A stretch of DNA of 64,000 bases from Dickeya aquatica (GTDB taxonomy: Bacteria; Pseudomonadota; Gammaproteobacteria; Enterobacterales; Enterobacteriaceae), in the NCBI RefSeq assembly GCF_900095885.1, contig NZ_LT615367.1:2852001-2916000 (forward strand), in the 5' to 3' direction. Shown in pieces: positions 56,650 to 64,000 of the stretch. The notes beneath the pieces were generated by a model. That model saw nothing but the letters and a program-made list of their open reading frames with translations. It was not told the DNA's origin and made no database searches. Position 1 is the first letter of the stretch. Each line of letters begins with the position of its first letter. A program made the position numbers and the translations under genes.

Positions 56650-57492
56650 TTACTGCAACAGTTTCAGAACTGTCTGCGGTACCTGATTCGCCTGAGACAG
56701 TACAGAAGTACCAGCCTGCTGCAGAATCTGCGCTCGGCTCATGTTGGATACTTCGGTTGCGTAGTCAGCATCCTGAATACGGCTACGTGCAGTGGTCAGG
56801 TTGTTAATGGTGTTGCTCAGGTTATCAATGGTAGACTGGAAGCGGTTCAGCGTCGCACCAATGTTGGCCTTGGCGTTGTTAATATTCTTCAATGCAGTGT
56901 CAACCGCCTGAACGACTGCTGTCGCTTTAGCAGCAGTAGAGACATCAGTCGCTGTTGCACCAATACCCAAGCCGACGGTGGTTGCGTTGATCAACGCGGA
57001 GCTACCCACAGAAATGGCATCGTTGGTTGTAGTGCCAGCACCAACCTGAATGTTGAAACCAGTAGCGTTAACGCTACCGTCCAGCAGAGCCTGGCCGTTA
57101 AAGTTCGCGCTGGCGGCAACACGGTTGATTTCATCAACACGACGGTTAATTTCAGTCTGGATAGAATCACGGTTGACGGTGTTGTTGGTATCGTTCGCCG
57201 CCTGTACCGCCAGCTCACGAATACGCTGCAAGTTATCGTTGATGGTGTTCAGGTTACCTTCAGCGGTCTGCACCAGAGAGATACCGTCGTTGGCGTTTTT
57301 AGAAGCCTGAGTCAGACCACGGATCTGAGCGGTCATATCGTTGGAGATACCCGCACCAGCTGCGTTATCTTTGGCGCTGTTGATAGCCAGACCAGAAGAC
57401 AGACGCTCGATAGCAGTCTGCAGAGAAGATTGAGATTTGTTCAGATTGGACTGGGCCAACAGCGACATACTGTTTGTATTAATGACTGCCAT
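56650..57492 (-). CDS. fliC: Flagellin FliC
   Basis: 280-residue flagellin, much shorter than the ~500-residue E. coli form. The D0/D1 N-terminus (MAVINTNSMSLLAQSNLNKSQSSL) and C-terminus (RSRIQDADYATEVSNMSRAQILQQAG, ending TVLKLLQ) are conserved. The variable D2/D3 region is reduced to a Ser/Thr/Ala/Gly-rich segment (about 150-195), the probable O-glycosylation zone for the adjacent OGT. An exact sigma-28 promoter and AAGGAATATAATT leader lie upstream. Confidence 0.97.
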   Translation of the reverse strand: MAVINTNSMSLLAQSNLNKSQSSLQTAIERLSSGLAINSAKDNAAGAGISNDMTAQIRGLTQASKNANDGISLVQTAEGNLNTINDNLQRIRELAVQAANDTNNTVNRDSIQTEINRRVDEINRVAASANFNGQALLDGSVNATGFNIQVGAGTTTNDAISVGSSALINATTVGLGIGATATDVSTAAKATAVVQAVDTALKNINNAKANIGATLNRFQSTIDNLSNTINNLTTARSRIQDADYATEVSNMSRAQILQQAGTSVLSQANQVPQTVLKLLQ

Positions 57493-57561
57493 AATTATAT
57501 TCCTTTTATCTCTGTTAATGGGGGTGGGCTGTTGCCCCCGGTGTCATCACCGTCACTAACT

Positions 57562-57588
57562 GTATCGGCCGGGGTAAAACAACCTTTA
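57562..57588 (-). promoter_or_regulatory. Sigma-28 promoter of fliC
   Basis: On the minus strand TAAA, exactly 15 bases, then GCCGATAC, matching the FliA consensus TAAA-N15-GCCGATAA at all but the last base. It lies 70 bases before the fliC ATG. Confidence 0.92.
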
Positions 57589-57751
57589 GCTTTTTTTTGA
57601 AATTTTTGTATCCCCCAGATAACGCCACCTATCTTACAGCACTGTACTCAATGAAACGGTACTTCCTTGAGTGATATCTCCCCGCATGGCCACACGTACA
57701 TGATGGAAATCAGGGCGAATAACGATTACGCTGAAATTTACATTACGGCTA

Positions 57752-57778
57752 TAAATTTTTGGTATACAGTGCCGATAA
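57752..57778 (+). promoter_or_regulatory. Sigma-28 promoter of fliDST
   Basis: TAAA (57752-57755), 15 bases, GCCGATAA (57771-57778): a perfect FliA promoter, 37 bases before the fliD start and divergent from fliC. Confidence 0.94.
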
Positions 57779-57815
57779 GATTGTCAGTTCATAATTTAAA
57801 CGGAAGGGTATGTCT

Positions 57816-59231
57816 ATGGCGACTTCAGTTAGCTCCAACTCAGATATTGTCTCATCAATCGGTTTGAACCTGGGGTCGACAATTAGGGGTCAATCGCTTG
57901 ATTTAAGTAATCTTATTACCAAGCTACAATCTGTCGAAGAACAGCGATTAAAACCGTATACAAACAAACAAACCTCGTTGAGCGCACAGGCCACCGCCTA
58001 CAGCGCAGTCGAGACAGCGATGAAAACCCTGCAAAGCGCTACGACCACGTTGCAGAACATGAAAACCATCACATCAACGGCAGTCACCAGCACCAATACT
58101 GCATTCAGTGCCACTACGGATAGCACTGCGGTGGCTGGCTCGTATAGTGTTTTCGTCAATAATCTCGCGCAGGCACAGTCACAAATATCCGGGGCTTTTA
58201 GCAGTGCATCAACCGCGCTGGTCTCAGGCGGTACTTCCAGTACCAGCAGCACGATCACGATATCTCAGTCCAGCCAGTCTACCCCGCTGACGATTACGCT
58301 GACTGATGACAAAACATCGTTAAATGATATCCGCGATGCTATCAACAATGCCGGTGGTAGCGTCAATGCCAGTATTGTTAATGACGGCACCAGCAACTAT
58401 TTAATGCTAACGGCAAAAGATACTGGCACAAAATCCGCAATGACTATTTCAGTCAGCGGTTCACTTTCCAGTTCGCTGGGCAGCAGCAGCTTTAGCGAGC
58501 AGGTTGCAGCTAAAGATGCCTCATTTACGCTCAATGGCATGGCGATAACCAGCCAGAGTAACACTGTCACTACTGCGGTCAGTGGTGTAACAATCAACCT
58601 CAAATCGGCATCTACTGTAGGTTCGACCGCCGAAAACCTGACGATTGCATCCAATATCACCAACACCAAAAAAGCCGTTCAGGATTGGGTCACGGCTTAC
58701 AACAACGTGCTGGATGTGATTAAAACCCAAACCAATGCCAGCACTGGGGCACTGAACGGTAGCGGTACGGTTCGTGCTCTCCAACAGCAACTGCAAAGTT
58801 TGATGACGAACGTTCAGAGCAGTAGCGGTTCGCTACGCATCATGGCCGATATGGGCATTACCCAAGATTCAAAGAACAATGGCAAACTGGAGATTGACAA
58901 TACCATACTGGAAAATACGCTGAAAACCAGCGCCAGCAGCGTAACCACATTCTTCACGGGTGACGGAACCACCACCGGATTCGCGACCCAGGTGGGAAAT
59001 TTCCTGACCAAGACTGTGGACTCGTCTGATGGTCTGCTCAAATCTGCCAAAGCAGGTATTGAGACCAGCCAGCAAAATCTGGCAAGGCAGATAACCAGCA
59101 TCCAGGACAGTATTGATGCCACGATGAAACGTTATAAAACACAGTTTACTCAGCTCAACACTGCGCTAGCCAAAATGACATCAACCAGTAGTTACCTGAC
59201 AAAACAGTTTGACAGCAGTAAATCCAGTTAA
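57816..59231 (+). CDS. fliD: Flagellar cap protein FliD
   Basis: 471-residue hook-associated protein 2, which caps the filament and guides flagellin folding. N-terminal coiled-coil IGLNLGSTIRGQSLDLSNLITKLQSVEEQRLKPY, a Ser/Thr-rich variable middle and the C-terminal coiled-coil (SIQDSIDATMKRYKTQFTQLNTALAKM) are typical. I choose the second of two close ATGs (57816) because GGAAGG is 8 bases upstream of it but only 2 from the first. Transcribed from an exact sigma-28 promoter. Confidence 0.96.
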   Translation: MATSVSSNSDIVSSIGLNLGSTIRGQSLDLSNLITKLQSVEEQRLKPYTNKQTSLSAQATAYSAVETAMKTLQSATTTLQNMKTITSTAVTSTNTAFSATTDSTAVAGSYSVFVNNLAQAQSQISGAFSSASTALVSGGTSSTSSTITISQSSQSTPLTITLTDDKTSLNDIRDAINNAGGSVNASIVNDGTSNYLMLTAKDTGTKSAMTISVSGSLSSSLGSSSFSEQVAAKDASFTLNGMAITSQSNTVTTAVSGVTINLKSASTVGSTAENLTIASNITNTKKAVQDWVTAYNNVLDVIKTQTNASTGALNGSGTVRALQQQLQSLMTNVQSSSGSLRIMADMGITQDSKNNGKLEIDNTILENTLKTSASSVTTFFTGDGTTTGFATQVGNFLTKTVDSSDGLLKSAKAGIETSQQNLARQITSIQDSIDATMKRYKTQFTQLNTALAKMTSTSSYLTKQFDSSKSS

Positions 59232-59243
59232 TTAGTACAACGA

Positions 59244-59267
59244 GAAGTGCCGTATCAACGGCACTTC
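59244..59267 (+). terminator. Hairpin after fliD
   Basis: GAAGTGCCGT/ACGGCACTTC, a perfect 10-base stem with an ATCA loop, lies between fliD and fliS. No T-run follows, so it may attenuate rather than stop transcription, giving more FliD than FliST. Confidence 0.65.
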
Positions 59268-59325
59268 CCTTACGATGAATATTACTGTCTTTTTTATTGT
59301 TAATCGGTTATTTCAACATATGGTC

Positions 59326-59736
59326 ATGTATAGAAAGAATGTCAGTCAGGCTTACACACAGGTGGGGGTGGAAAGTGCAGTAATGAGCGCTAGCCCACAT
59401 CAGTTGATTGTCATGCTGTTTGACGGTGCCAAGAGTGCCCTTATTCGGGCAAGAATTCTTATTGGACAGAATGATATCGTCGGAAAAGGGAACGCCTTAT
59501 CAAAAGCCATCGACATTATCAGTAACGGGTTAAAACTCGGACTGGACATGGAAAAGGGGGGCGAACTGGCAGAGAATCTTGCCGAGCTTTACGATTACAT
59601 GGTGCGTCGATTATTGCATGCCAATATTAATAATGATGTGCAGGCAATAATGGAAGTAGAAGCTCTTATTGATAATATTTCGGATGCCTGGAAACAGATC
59701 GGGCCTGGTTATCAACCAACGACGGAAACGCGCTAA
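59326..59736 (+). CDS. fliS: Flagellin export chaperone FliS
   Basis: 136-residue chaperone that binds the C-terminus of flagellin and prevents premature polymerisation. MYRKNVSQAYTQVGVESAVMSASPHQLIVMLFDGA is the family N-terminus, so I start at the ATG at 59326; earlier in-frame ATGs at 59275 and 59320 add non-conserved residues. No strong ribosome site is visible. Its stop overlaps the fliT start (TAATG). Confidence 0.94.
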   Translation: MYRKNVSQAYTQVGVESAVMSASPHQLIVMLFDGAKSALIRARILIGQNDIVGKGNALSKAIDIISNGLKLGLDMEKGGELAENLAELYDYMVRRLLHANINNDVQAIMEVEALIDNISDAWKQIGPGYQPTTETR

Positions 59737-60098
59737 TGGAAAAGCTCTATCCATTACTAAATGAGTATCAGAGGCTACTCACACTCATCCGAAATATTAA
59801 AACCATGGCTATCAATGGGCTATGGGATGATGTTGTAGAACAGGAGATTGTTTACATTCAGTCGATCGAGAGAATCAGTCAGGTTAACGTCCCGACCAAT
59901 ATTCCCAGTACCGTGCAGTTGCAGTTTCGGCAACTTCTTCAGGATATACTGGATACGGAAGCACAAGTGAAAGAGCTTTTGCAAAACAGAATGCAAGAAC
60001 TGGCAATACTGATACAGCAGTCTCAAAATCAAAAGTCGGTGAACAGTGTATACGCCGAGTTTTCCAATGACGTTCTTCCAGGCAGACCGCAATCTTAA
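59736..60098 (+). CDS. fliT: Flagellar chaperone/regulator FliT
   Basis: 120 residues, helical, in the usual place after fliS and of the family length. FliT is the export chaperone for FliD and, when free, inhibits FlhDC. The sequence is weakly conserved, as is normal for FliT. The one-base overlap with fliS implies coupling. Confidence 0.85.
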   Translation: MEKLYPLLNEYQRLLTLIRNIKTMAINGLWDDVVEQEIVYIQSIERISQVNVPTNIPSTVQLQFRQLLQDILDTEAQVKELLQNRMQELAILIQQSQNQKSVNSVYAEFSNDVLPGRPQS

Positions 60099-60119
60099 TT
60101 ACTGTCCATTTATTAAATC

Positions 60120-60148
60120 ATGAGCCCCAATCCTTAAAGTGGGCTCAT
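60120..60148 (+). terminator. Hairpin after fliT
   Basis: ATGAGCCC/GGGCTCAT stem, 22 bases after fliT; a second hairpin GGTGAAT/ATTCACC lies at about 60191-60215. Together they probably end convergent transcription from fliT and fliE. No gene lies between 60099 and 60302. Confidence 0.6.
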
Positions 60149-60302
60149 AGATACTATCAACGTGTCTTTCCTGGTCTCTCTTAAAAAACGGGGTGAATAG
60201 CTACTAATCATTCACCCGGCCTTTCGAAAATAACGAAACCAAGCTGATTTATAAAAATTGCAGATGATATAGTTGCGGTATTCGTTTGCTTGTACAGTGA
60301 TA

Positions 60303-60623
60303 TTATATTGTCATATTCATGACTTCCTGATAGGCAGATACCAGTTTGTTTCGTACCTGAACGCCCATCTGCAAAGCGATAGAGGCCTTCTGGTTATCAA
60401 CCATGACATCATTCAGTGCAATACCCGGTTTACCCAGCGTAAAGGCTTCTGCCTGGGTCCGTGCCTGAACGCGTGTTTCGTTTATTTTGTCAAGGGCAGC
60501 TTTTAATTCTTCAGCAAACCCGGAAGGTGCCGTGACGCCAGAACCTGAGTTAAGCCCACCAGCGGCTTTGGTAGCGGTTACCTGCATTTGCTGTAATACT
60601 GTATCAATACCTTGAATGGACAT
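60303..60623 (-). CDS. fliE: Flagellar hook-basal body protein FliE
   Basis: 106-residue rod-MS ring junction protein. The N-terminus [17 protein letters not shown] and C-terminus [25 protein letters not shown] are conserved. Divergent from fliF, as in enteric bacteria. Confidence 0.95.
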   Translation of the reverse strand: MSIQGIDTVLQQMQVTATKAAGGLNSGSGVTAPSGFAEELKAALDKINETRVQARTQAEAFTLGKPGIALNDVMVDNQKASIALQMGVQVRNKLVSAYQEVMNMTI

Positions 60624-60955
60624 GCCTGATTCCCCAAGTAAATGTCATGGGTGTTACAAAAACTTATAAATGAGAGACATAGCCAAAGCCAGCATGCGAT
60701 AGTAACAAGCCAGAACTGTCTATTTCACATGCATCTCTTTACAAGTTCAATACGCTACCATATCCCCGGGATGGTAAATCGTATAAATGAGATTAAAAAT
60801 GCTGGCTTATCGACCCATCAATTTCTACGTAACGGAAAATAATGGCATGCCGATAAATGTAGGCGATGAGTTTTTATGATTGCGCAATCAGGGAGTTCTG
60901 TTTTGTTACGTTACAACGTTACCTATATCGTTCAGCAACCAGGCAGAGAGAGAGT
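60624..60955. promoter_or_regulatory. fliE/fliF divergent control region
   Basis: 332 bases that should hold the divergent class 2 (FlhDC-dependent) promoters of fliE and the fliFGH operon. I did not identify an FlhDC box with confidence. No gene is visible. Confidence 0.5.
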
Positions 60956-62662
60956 ATGAACGCCTTAACATCCGGAGCCGCAACCGGTGGGAAAAGCTTT
61001 GGCGAAATACTCAACCGTTTGCGCACTAACCCTAAAATTCCTTTACTAATCGCTTCTGCGGCAACCATTGCCATTGTTGTCGCATTGTCACTCTGGGCCC
61101 GTAGTCCCGATTATCGCGTTCTTTATACCAACCTGAATGAGCGTGATGGTGGCAGCATTGTTTCCGAATTGGGCAAAATGAACATCCCTTACCGCTTTAC
61201 AGAAAGCGGTGCTGCCATCATGATTCCGGCAGATAAAGTCTATGAAACCCGCCTGAGACTTGCCCAGCAAGGTTTACCAAAGGGTGGAGCCGTTGGTTTT
61301 GAGTTACTCGATCAAGAAAAATTTGGCATCAGTCAGTTCAGCGAACAAATCAACTACCAGCGCGCACTGGAAGGTGAACTGGCTCGTACCATGGAGACGC
61401 TCGGGCCGATTCAAAATGCGCGAGTCCATCTTGCTATTCCTAAACCATCATTGTTTGTCAGGGATCAAAAATCTCCATCTGCTGCGGTTACCGTTACTCT
61501 CCAGCCAGGACGCGCGCTGGATGACAGCCAGATAAGTGCCATTTCCTATCTCGTATCAAGCAGCGTCGCCGGGTTGCCTGCCGATAAAGTCACGATCGTT
61601 GACCAAACCGGAAAATTACTGACACAAAATGATGGTTCAGGGCGAGACCTGAATGCAGCACAATTAAAATACGCCAATGAAATCGAAAATAATTATCAGC
61701 GTCGCATAGAGGCAATTCTTTTACCCGTTGTTGGTCCAGGCAATGTTCATGCGCAGGTAACCGCACAAATTGATTTTGCAAGCCGTGAGCAGACAGATGA
61801 GCAGTACCAGCCCAATCAGCCGCCCAATCAGTCCGCCGTACGATCTCAACAGATAAGCCAGAGCGATCAGCGTGGTGGTCCAAACGTTGGCGGAGTTCCT
61901 GGCGCGCTGTCAAATACGCCGACGCCTGCGCCTACAGCGCCGATTTCTACACCACCAGCGGCGAATACCAATAATGCCAACGCCAATGGAAATACAACGA
62001 GCACTAATGCTCAGACGTCAGCGGGTAGCAGTAGCTCTGCCAGTCAGACGTTTAATAGCCGCCACGACCAAACGATTAACTATGAAGTTGACCGTACCAT
62101 TCGCCATACCAAGCAAAATACCGGTAATGTCCAACGCCTGTCTGTCGCTGTAGTGGTTAACTACACGTTAGGAACCGATGGCAAACCCGCAGCACTCAGC
62201 GATGAGCAGTTAAAGAAAATTGAAGCGCTGGTCCGTGAAGCAATGGGTTTCTCAGGCGATCGCGGAGATTCATTAAACGTTGTAAACACACCATTTACCG
62301 TCACAGATAGCGCCGCAGGCCAGTTACCATTCTGGCAGAAACAAGCCTTCTTTGATCTGTTGATTGAGGCCGGTCGCTGGTTACTGGTGTTAATTGTTGG
62401 TTGGATTCTGTATCGCAAATTGGTGCGCCCGCAATTGCAACGGCGCGCCGAGCTTCATGAAGCTGCGCTGGCTGCGGCATCTTTACGCGGACAAGATGCT
62501 GATGTCAGTGTGACGATAAGTAGTCTCGAAGCTGAGCAGCAGAAGAAGTCCGAGCAGCGGGTTCATACCGAGATGCACAGCCAGCGTATTCGTGAACTGG
62601 CCGAGAATGATCCTCGCGTCGTGGCCCTGGTCATTCGCCACTGGATGAGTAACGAACTATGA
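60956..62662 (+). CDS. fliF: Flagellar MS-ring protein FliF
   Basis: 568 residues. Two membrane helices (about 28-48 and 465-485) flank a large periplasmic region with ring-building motifs and a low-complexity Ala/Asn/Ser/Thr-rich loop (about 310-370). The cytoplasmic C-terminus, ending [13 protein letters not shown], binds FliG. I start at the ATG at 60956 ([14 protein letters not shown]) after GAGAGAG; a longer in-frame extension has no support. Its stop overlaps fliG by four bases. Confidence 0.95.
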   Translation: MNALTSGAATGGKSFGEILNRLRTNPKIPLLIASAATIAIVVALSLWARSPDYRVLYTNLNERDGGSIVSELGKMNIPYRFTESGAAIMIPADKVYETRLRLAQQGLPKGGAVGFELLDQEKFGISQFSEQINYQRALEGELARTMETLGPIQNARVHLAIPKPSLFVRDQKSPSAAVTVTLQPGRALDDSQISAISYLVSSSVAGLPADKVTIVDQTGKLLTQNDGSGRDLNAAQLKYANEIENNYQRRIEAILLPVVGPGNVHAQVTAQIDFASREQTDEQYQPNQPPNQSAVRSQQISQSDQRGGPNVGGVPGALSNTPTPAPTAPISTPPAANTNNANANGNTTSTNAQTSAGSSSSASQTFNSRHDQTINYEVDRTIRHTKQNTGNVQRLSVAVVVNYTLGTDGKPAALSDEQLKKIEALVREAMGFSGDRGDSLNVVNTPFTVTDSAAGQLPFWQKQAFFDLLIEAGRWLLVLIVGWILYRKLVRPQLQRRAELHEAALAAASLRGQDADVSVTISSLEAEQQKKSEQRVHTEMHSQRIRELAENDPRVVALVIRHWMSNEL

Positions 62663-63651
62663 GTCTGACAGGTACAGAAAAAAGCGCAGTGTTACTGATG
62701 ACTATCGGTGAAGACCGTGCGGCAGAAGTTTTTACGCACCTCTCAACCCGTGAAGTTCAGCATCTCAGTACTGCGATGGCGAATATGAAACAGGTATCGC
62801 AATCAGAGTTGCTGGATGTGTTGCGCGAATTTGATATGGAAGCGGAACAGTATGCAGCTCTCGGCGTTAATGCTGGCGAGTATCTGCGTTCCGTACTGGT
62901 CAAGGCTCTGGGCGAAGAACGTGCATCAAGCCTGCTGGAAGATATTCTTGAGAGCAAAGAAACGTCATCCGGTATGGAAACGCTCAACTTCATGGAGCCA
63001 CAGAGTGCTGCCGACCTTATCCGCGACGAACACCCACAGATTATTGCCACCATTCTTGTGCATTTAAAACGCGCGCAGGCTGCTGATATTTTGGCCCATT
63101 TTGACGAGCGTATGCGTAATGATGTCATGCTTCGTATCGCAACTTTCGGTGGTGTACAGCCTTCCGCATTAGCCGAACTGACCGAGGTACTTAACGGGTT
63201 GTTGGATGGTCAAAACCTGAAACGCAGTAAAATGGGTGGTGTTCGTACTGCGGCCGAAATCATCAACCTGATGAAGACGCAGCATGAAGAGGCCGTTATT
63301 GATGCCGTACGCGAATTCGATGGCGAGCTGGCACAGAAAATCATCGATGAGATGTTCCTGTTCGAAAACCTGGTGGAAGTGGACGATCGCAGTATCCAGC
63401 GCCTGCTTCAGGAAGTGGAGTCCGAGTCTCTGCTTATTGCACTGAAAGGTGCAGAACAGCCATTGCGCGAGAAATTCCTGCGCAACATGTCGCAGCGTGC
63501 AGCAGAAATCTTGCGCGACGACCTGGCGACACGCGGCCCTGTACGTATGTCTCAGGTGGAAAACGAACAGAAAGCAATTTTGCTCATTGTACGTCGTCTG
63601 GCAGACAGCGGCGAAATGATTATCGGTGGTGGCGATGACGCGTTTGTCTAA
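62659..63651 (+). CDS. fliG: Flagellar motor switch protein FliG
   Basis: 330 residues, the usual length. The N-terminal domain binds FliF, the middle [14 protein letters not shown] block contains the EHPQR-type motif that contacts FliM, and the C-terminal domain has the charged torque helix ([35 protein letters not shown]). Four-base ATGA overlap with fliF. Confidence 0.97.
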   Translation: MSLTGTEKSAVLLMTIGEDRAAEVFTHLSTREVQHLSTAMANMKQVSQSELLDVLREFDMEAEQYAALGVNAGEYLRSVLVKALGEERASSLLEDILESKETSSGMETLNFMEPQSAADLIRDEHPQIIATILVHLKRAQAADILAHFDERMRNDVMLRIATFGGVQPSALAELTEVLNGLLDGQNLKRSKMGGVRTAAEIINLMKTQHEEAVIDAVREFDGELAQKIIDEMFLFENLVEVDDRSIQRLLQEVESESLLIALKGAEQPLREKFLRNMSQRAAEILRDDLATRGPVRMSQVENEQKAILLIVRRLADSGEMIIGGGDDAFV

Positions 63652-64000
63652 TTACTCCAATAATCTTGACTGGCAACCATGGAAGCTGGATGACTTGGCC
63701 TCGCCGTCGTTGTCATCAGCAAACGAAACCTCTGCAACAGTCTCTTCTGCTGCGCCGTTAGCGCGTTCAGATGACGAAGGTAGCGAGTTTTTCTCCATGT
63801 CTGATTTCCAGCAGCCTCAGGACGATCTGGCCACATTGCGCGAGCAAGTGCTGCAACAAGCCCGCGAAACAGGTTTCAACGAAGGCAAGCAGCAAGGTTA
63901 CGCAGCAGGTTATCAGGATGGTCACCATGCAGGTATGCAGCAAGGGTTGCAAGATGCTGCTGCGCAGCAGCAGCCCGTTATTGCACACATGCAGCAGATG
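63635..64000 (+). CDS. fliH: Flagellar export ATPase regulator FliH, N-terminal part
   Basis: Partial: 122 codons are in the window, which ends inside the gene. The sequence [14 protein letters not shown] matches the FliH N-terminus that docks on the C-ring. A Gly-repeat region follows ([30 protein letters not shown]), with the family GxxxG pattern. The ATG at 63635 overlaps the fliG 3' end by 17 bases; a TTG at 63644 is an alternative start that fits the E. coli alignment better. Confidence 0.9.
   Translation, partial: MTRLSNYSNNLDWQPWKLDDLASPSLSSANETSATVSSAAPLARSDDEGSEFFSMSDFQQPQDDLATLREQVLQQARETGFNEGKQQGYAAGYQDGHHAGMQQGLQDAAAQQQPVIAHMQQM

Noticed and set aside
1..64000. CRISPR arrays, prophage genes or a replication origin
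   Set aside because: No regularly spaced repeats, no phage structural or lysis genes, and no DnaA-box cluster or partition genes were seen; matP is not a marker of an origin.

Overview
The window is a chromosomal segment of a plant-associated enterobacterium. The housekeeping order pabC-fabF-acpP-fabG-fabD-fabH-plsX-rpmF-yceD / maf / rluC / rne, then pyrC, dinI, bssS, cybB, yceI, trhO, lpxL, opgGH, then matP, lonH, fabA, is enterobacterial. It is followed by fliZ-fliA, a long insert, then fliC-fliD-fliS-fliT / fliE / fliFGH. This arrangement, with a sugar and acyl modification island wedged between fliA and fliC, fits Pectobacteriaceae, most likely Dickeya or a close relative (inference from gene order and protein similarity recalled from E. 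coli; no database search was possible).

Layout. 1-6.4 kb: fatty acid/phospholipid operon on the minus strand, linked to ribosomal protein L32. 6.4-12.1 kb: maf, rluC and rne, with a recognisable RNase E autoregulatory 5' leader. 12.2-19.7 kb: pyrC, SOS-controlled dinI, bssS, cytochrome b561, YceI, TrhO, an old-yellow-enzyme reductase and LpxL. 19.9-24 kb: opgGH for osmoregulated periplasmic glucans. 24.4-26.5 kb: a probable Fur-controlled pair, a His/Met-rich DUF2946-like protein and a PepSY membrane protein. 26.6-30.9 kb: a chemoreceptor, a ribbon-helix-helix regulator, an orphan OrtT/GhoT-like small membrane toxin and MatP. 31-34.7 kb: Lon-like protease LonH, FabA with a perfect FabR palindrome, an RpiB-family isomerase and tRNA-Ser(GGA).

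34.9-37.4 kb holds two nested IS3-family insertion sequences. An IS with TAA target duplication has inserted into the last codons of the transposase of an older IS407-like element, changing only its final two residues. A second chemoreceptor and a PhoH-family ATPase follow.

The most interesting region is 42.2-56.4 kb, an AT-rich, one-directional flagellin-modification island. It encodes a 1144-residue methyltransferase-TPR-OGT fusion, a VioA-like sugar aminotransferase, a NeuD/VioB-like acyltransferase, a dedicated acyl carrier protein, two tandem ketoreductase-like SDRs, a split transketolase, an AMP-forming ligase, a LuxE-like acyl-protein synthetase, a LuxC-like acyl reductase and a GT-A-like glycosyltransferase. 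I infer that it makes an unusual acyl substituent, attaches it to a 4-amino-4,6-dideoxysugar, and transfers the glycan to the short flagellin encoded next door. Both fliC and fliD have exact sigma-28 promoters (TAAA-N15-GCCGATA). The window ends inside fliH.
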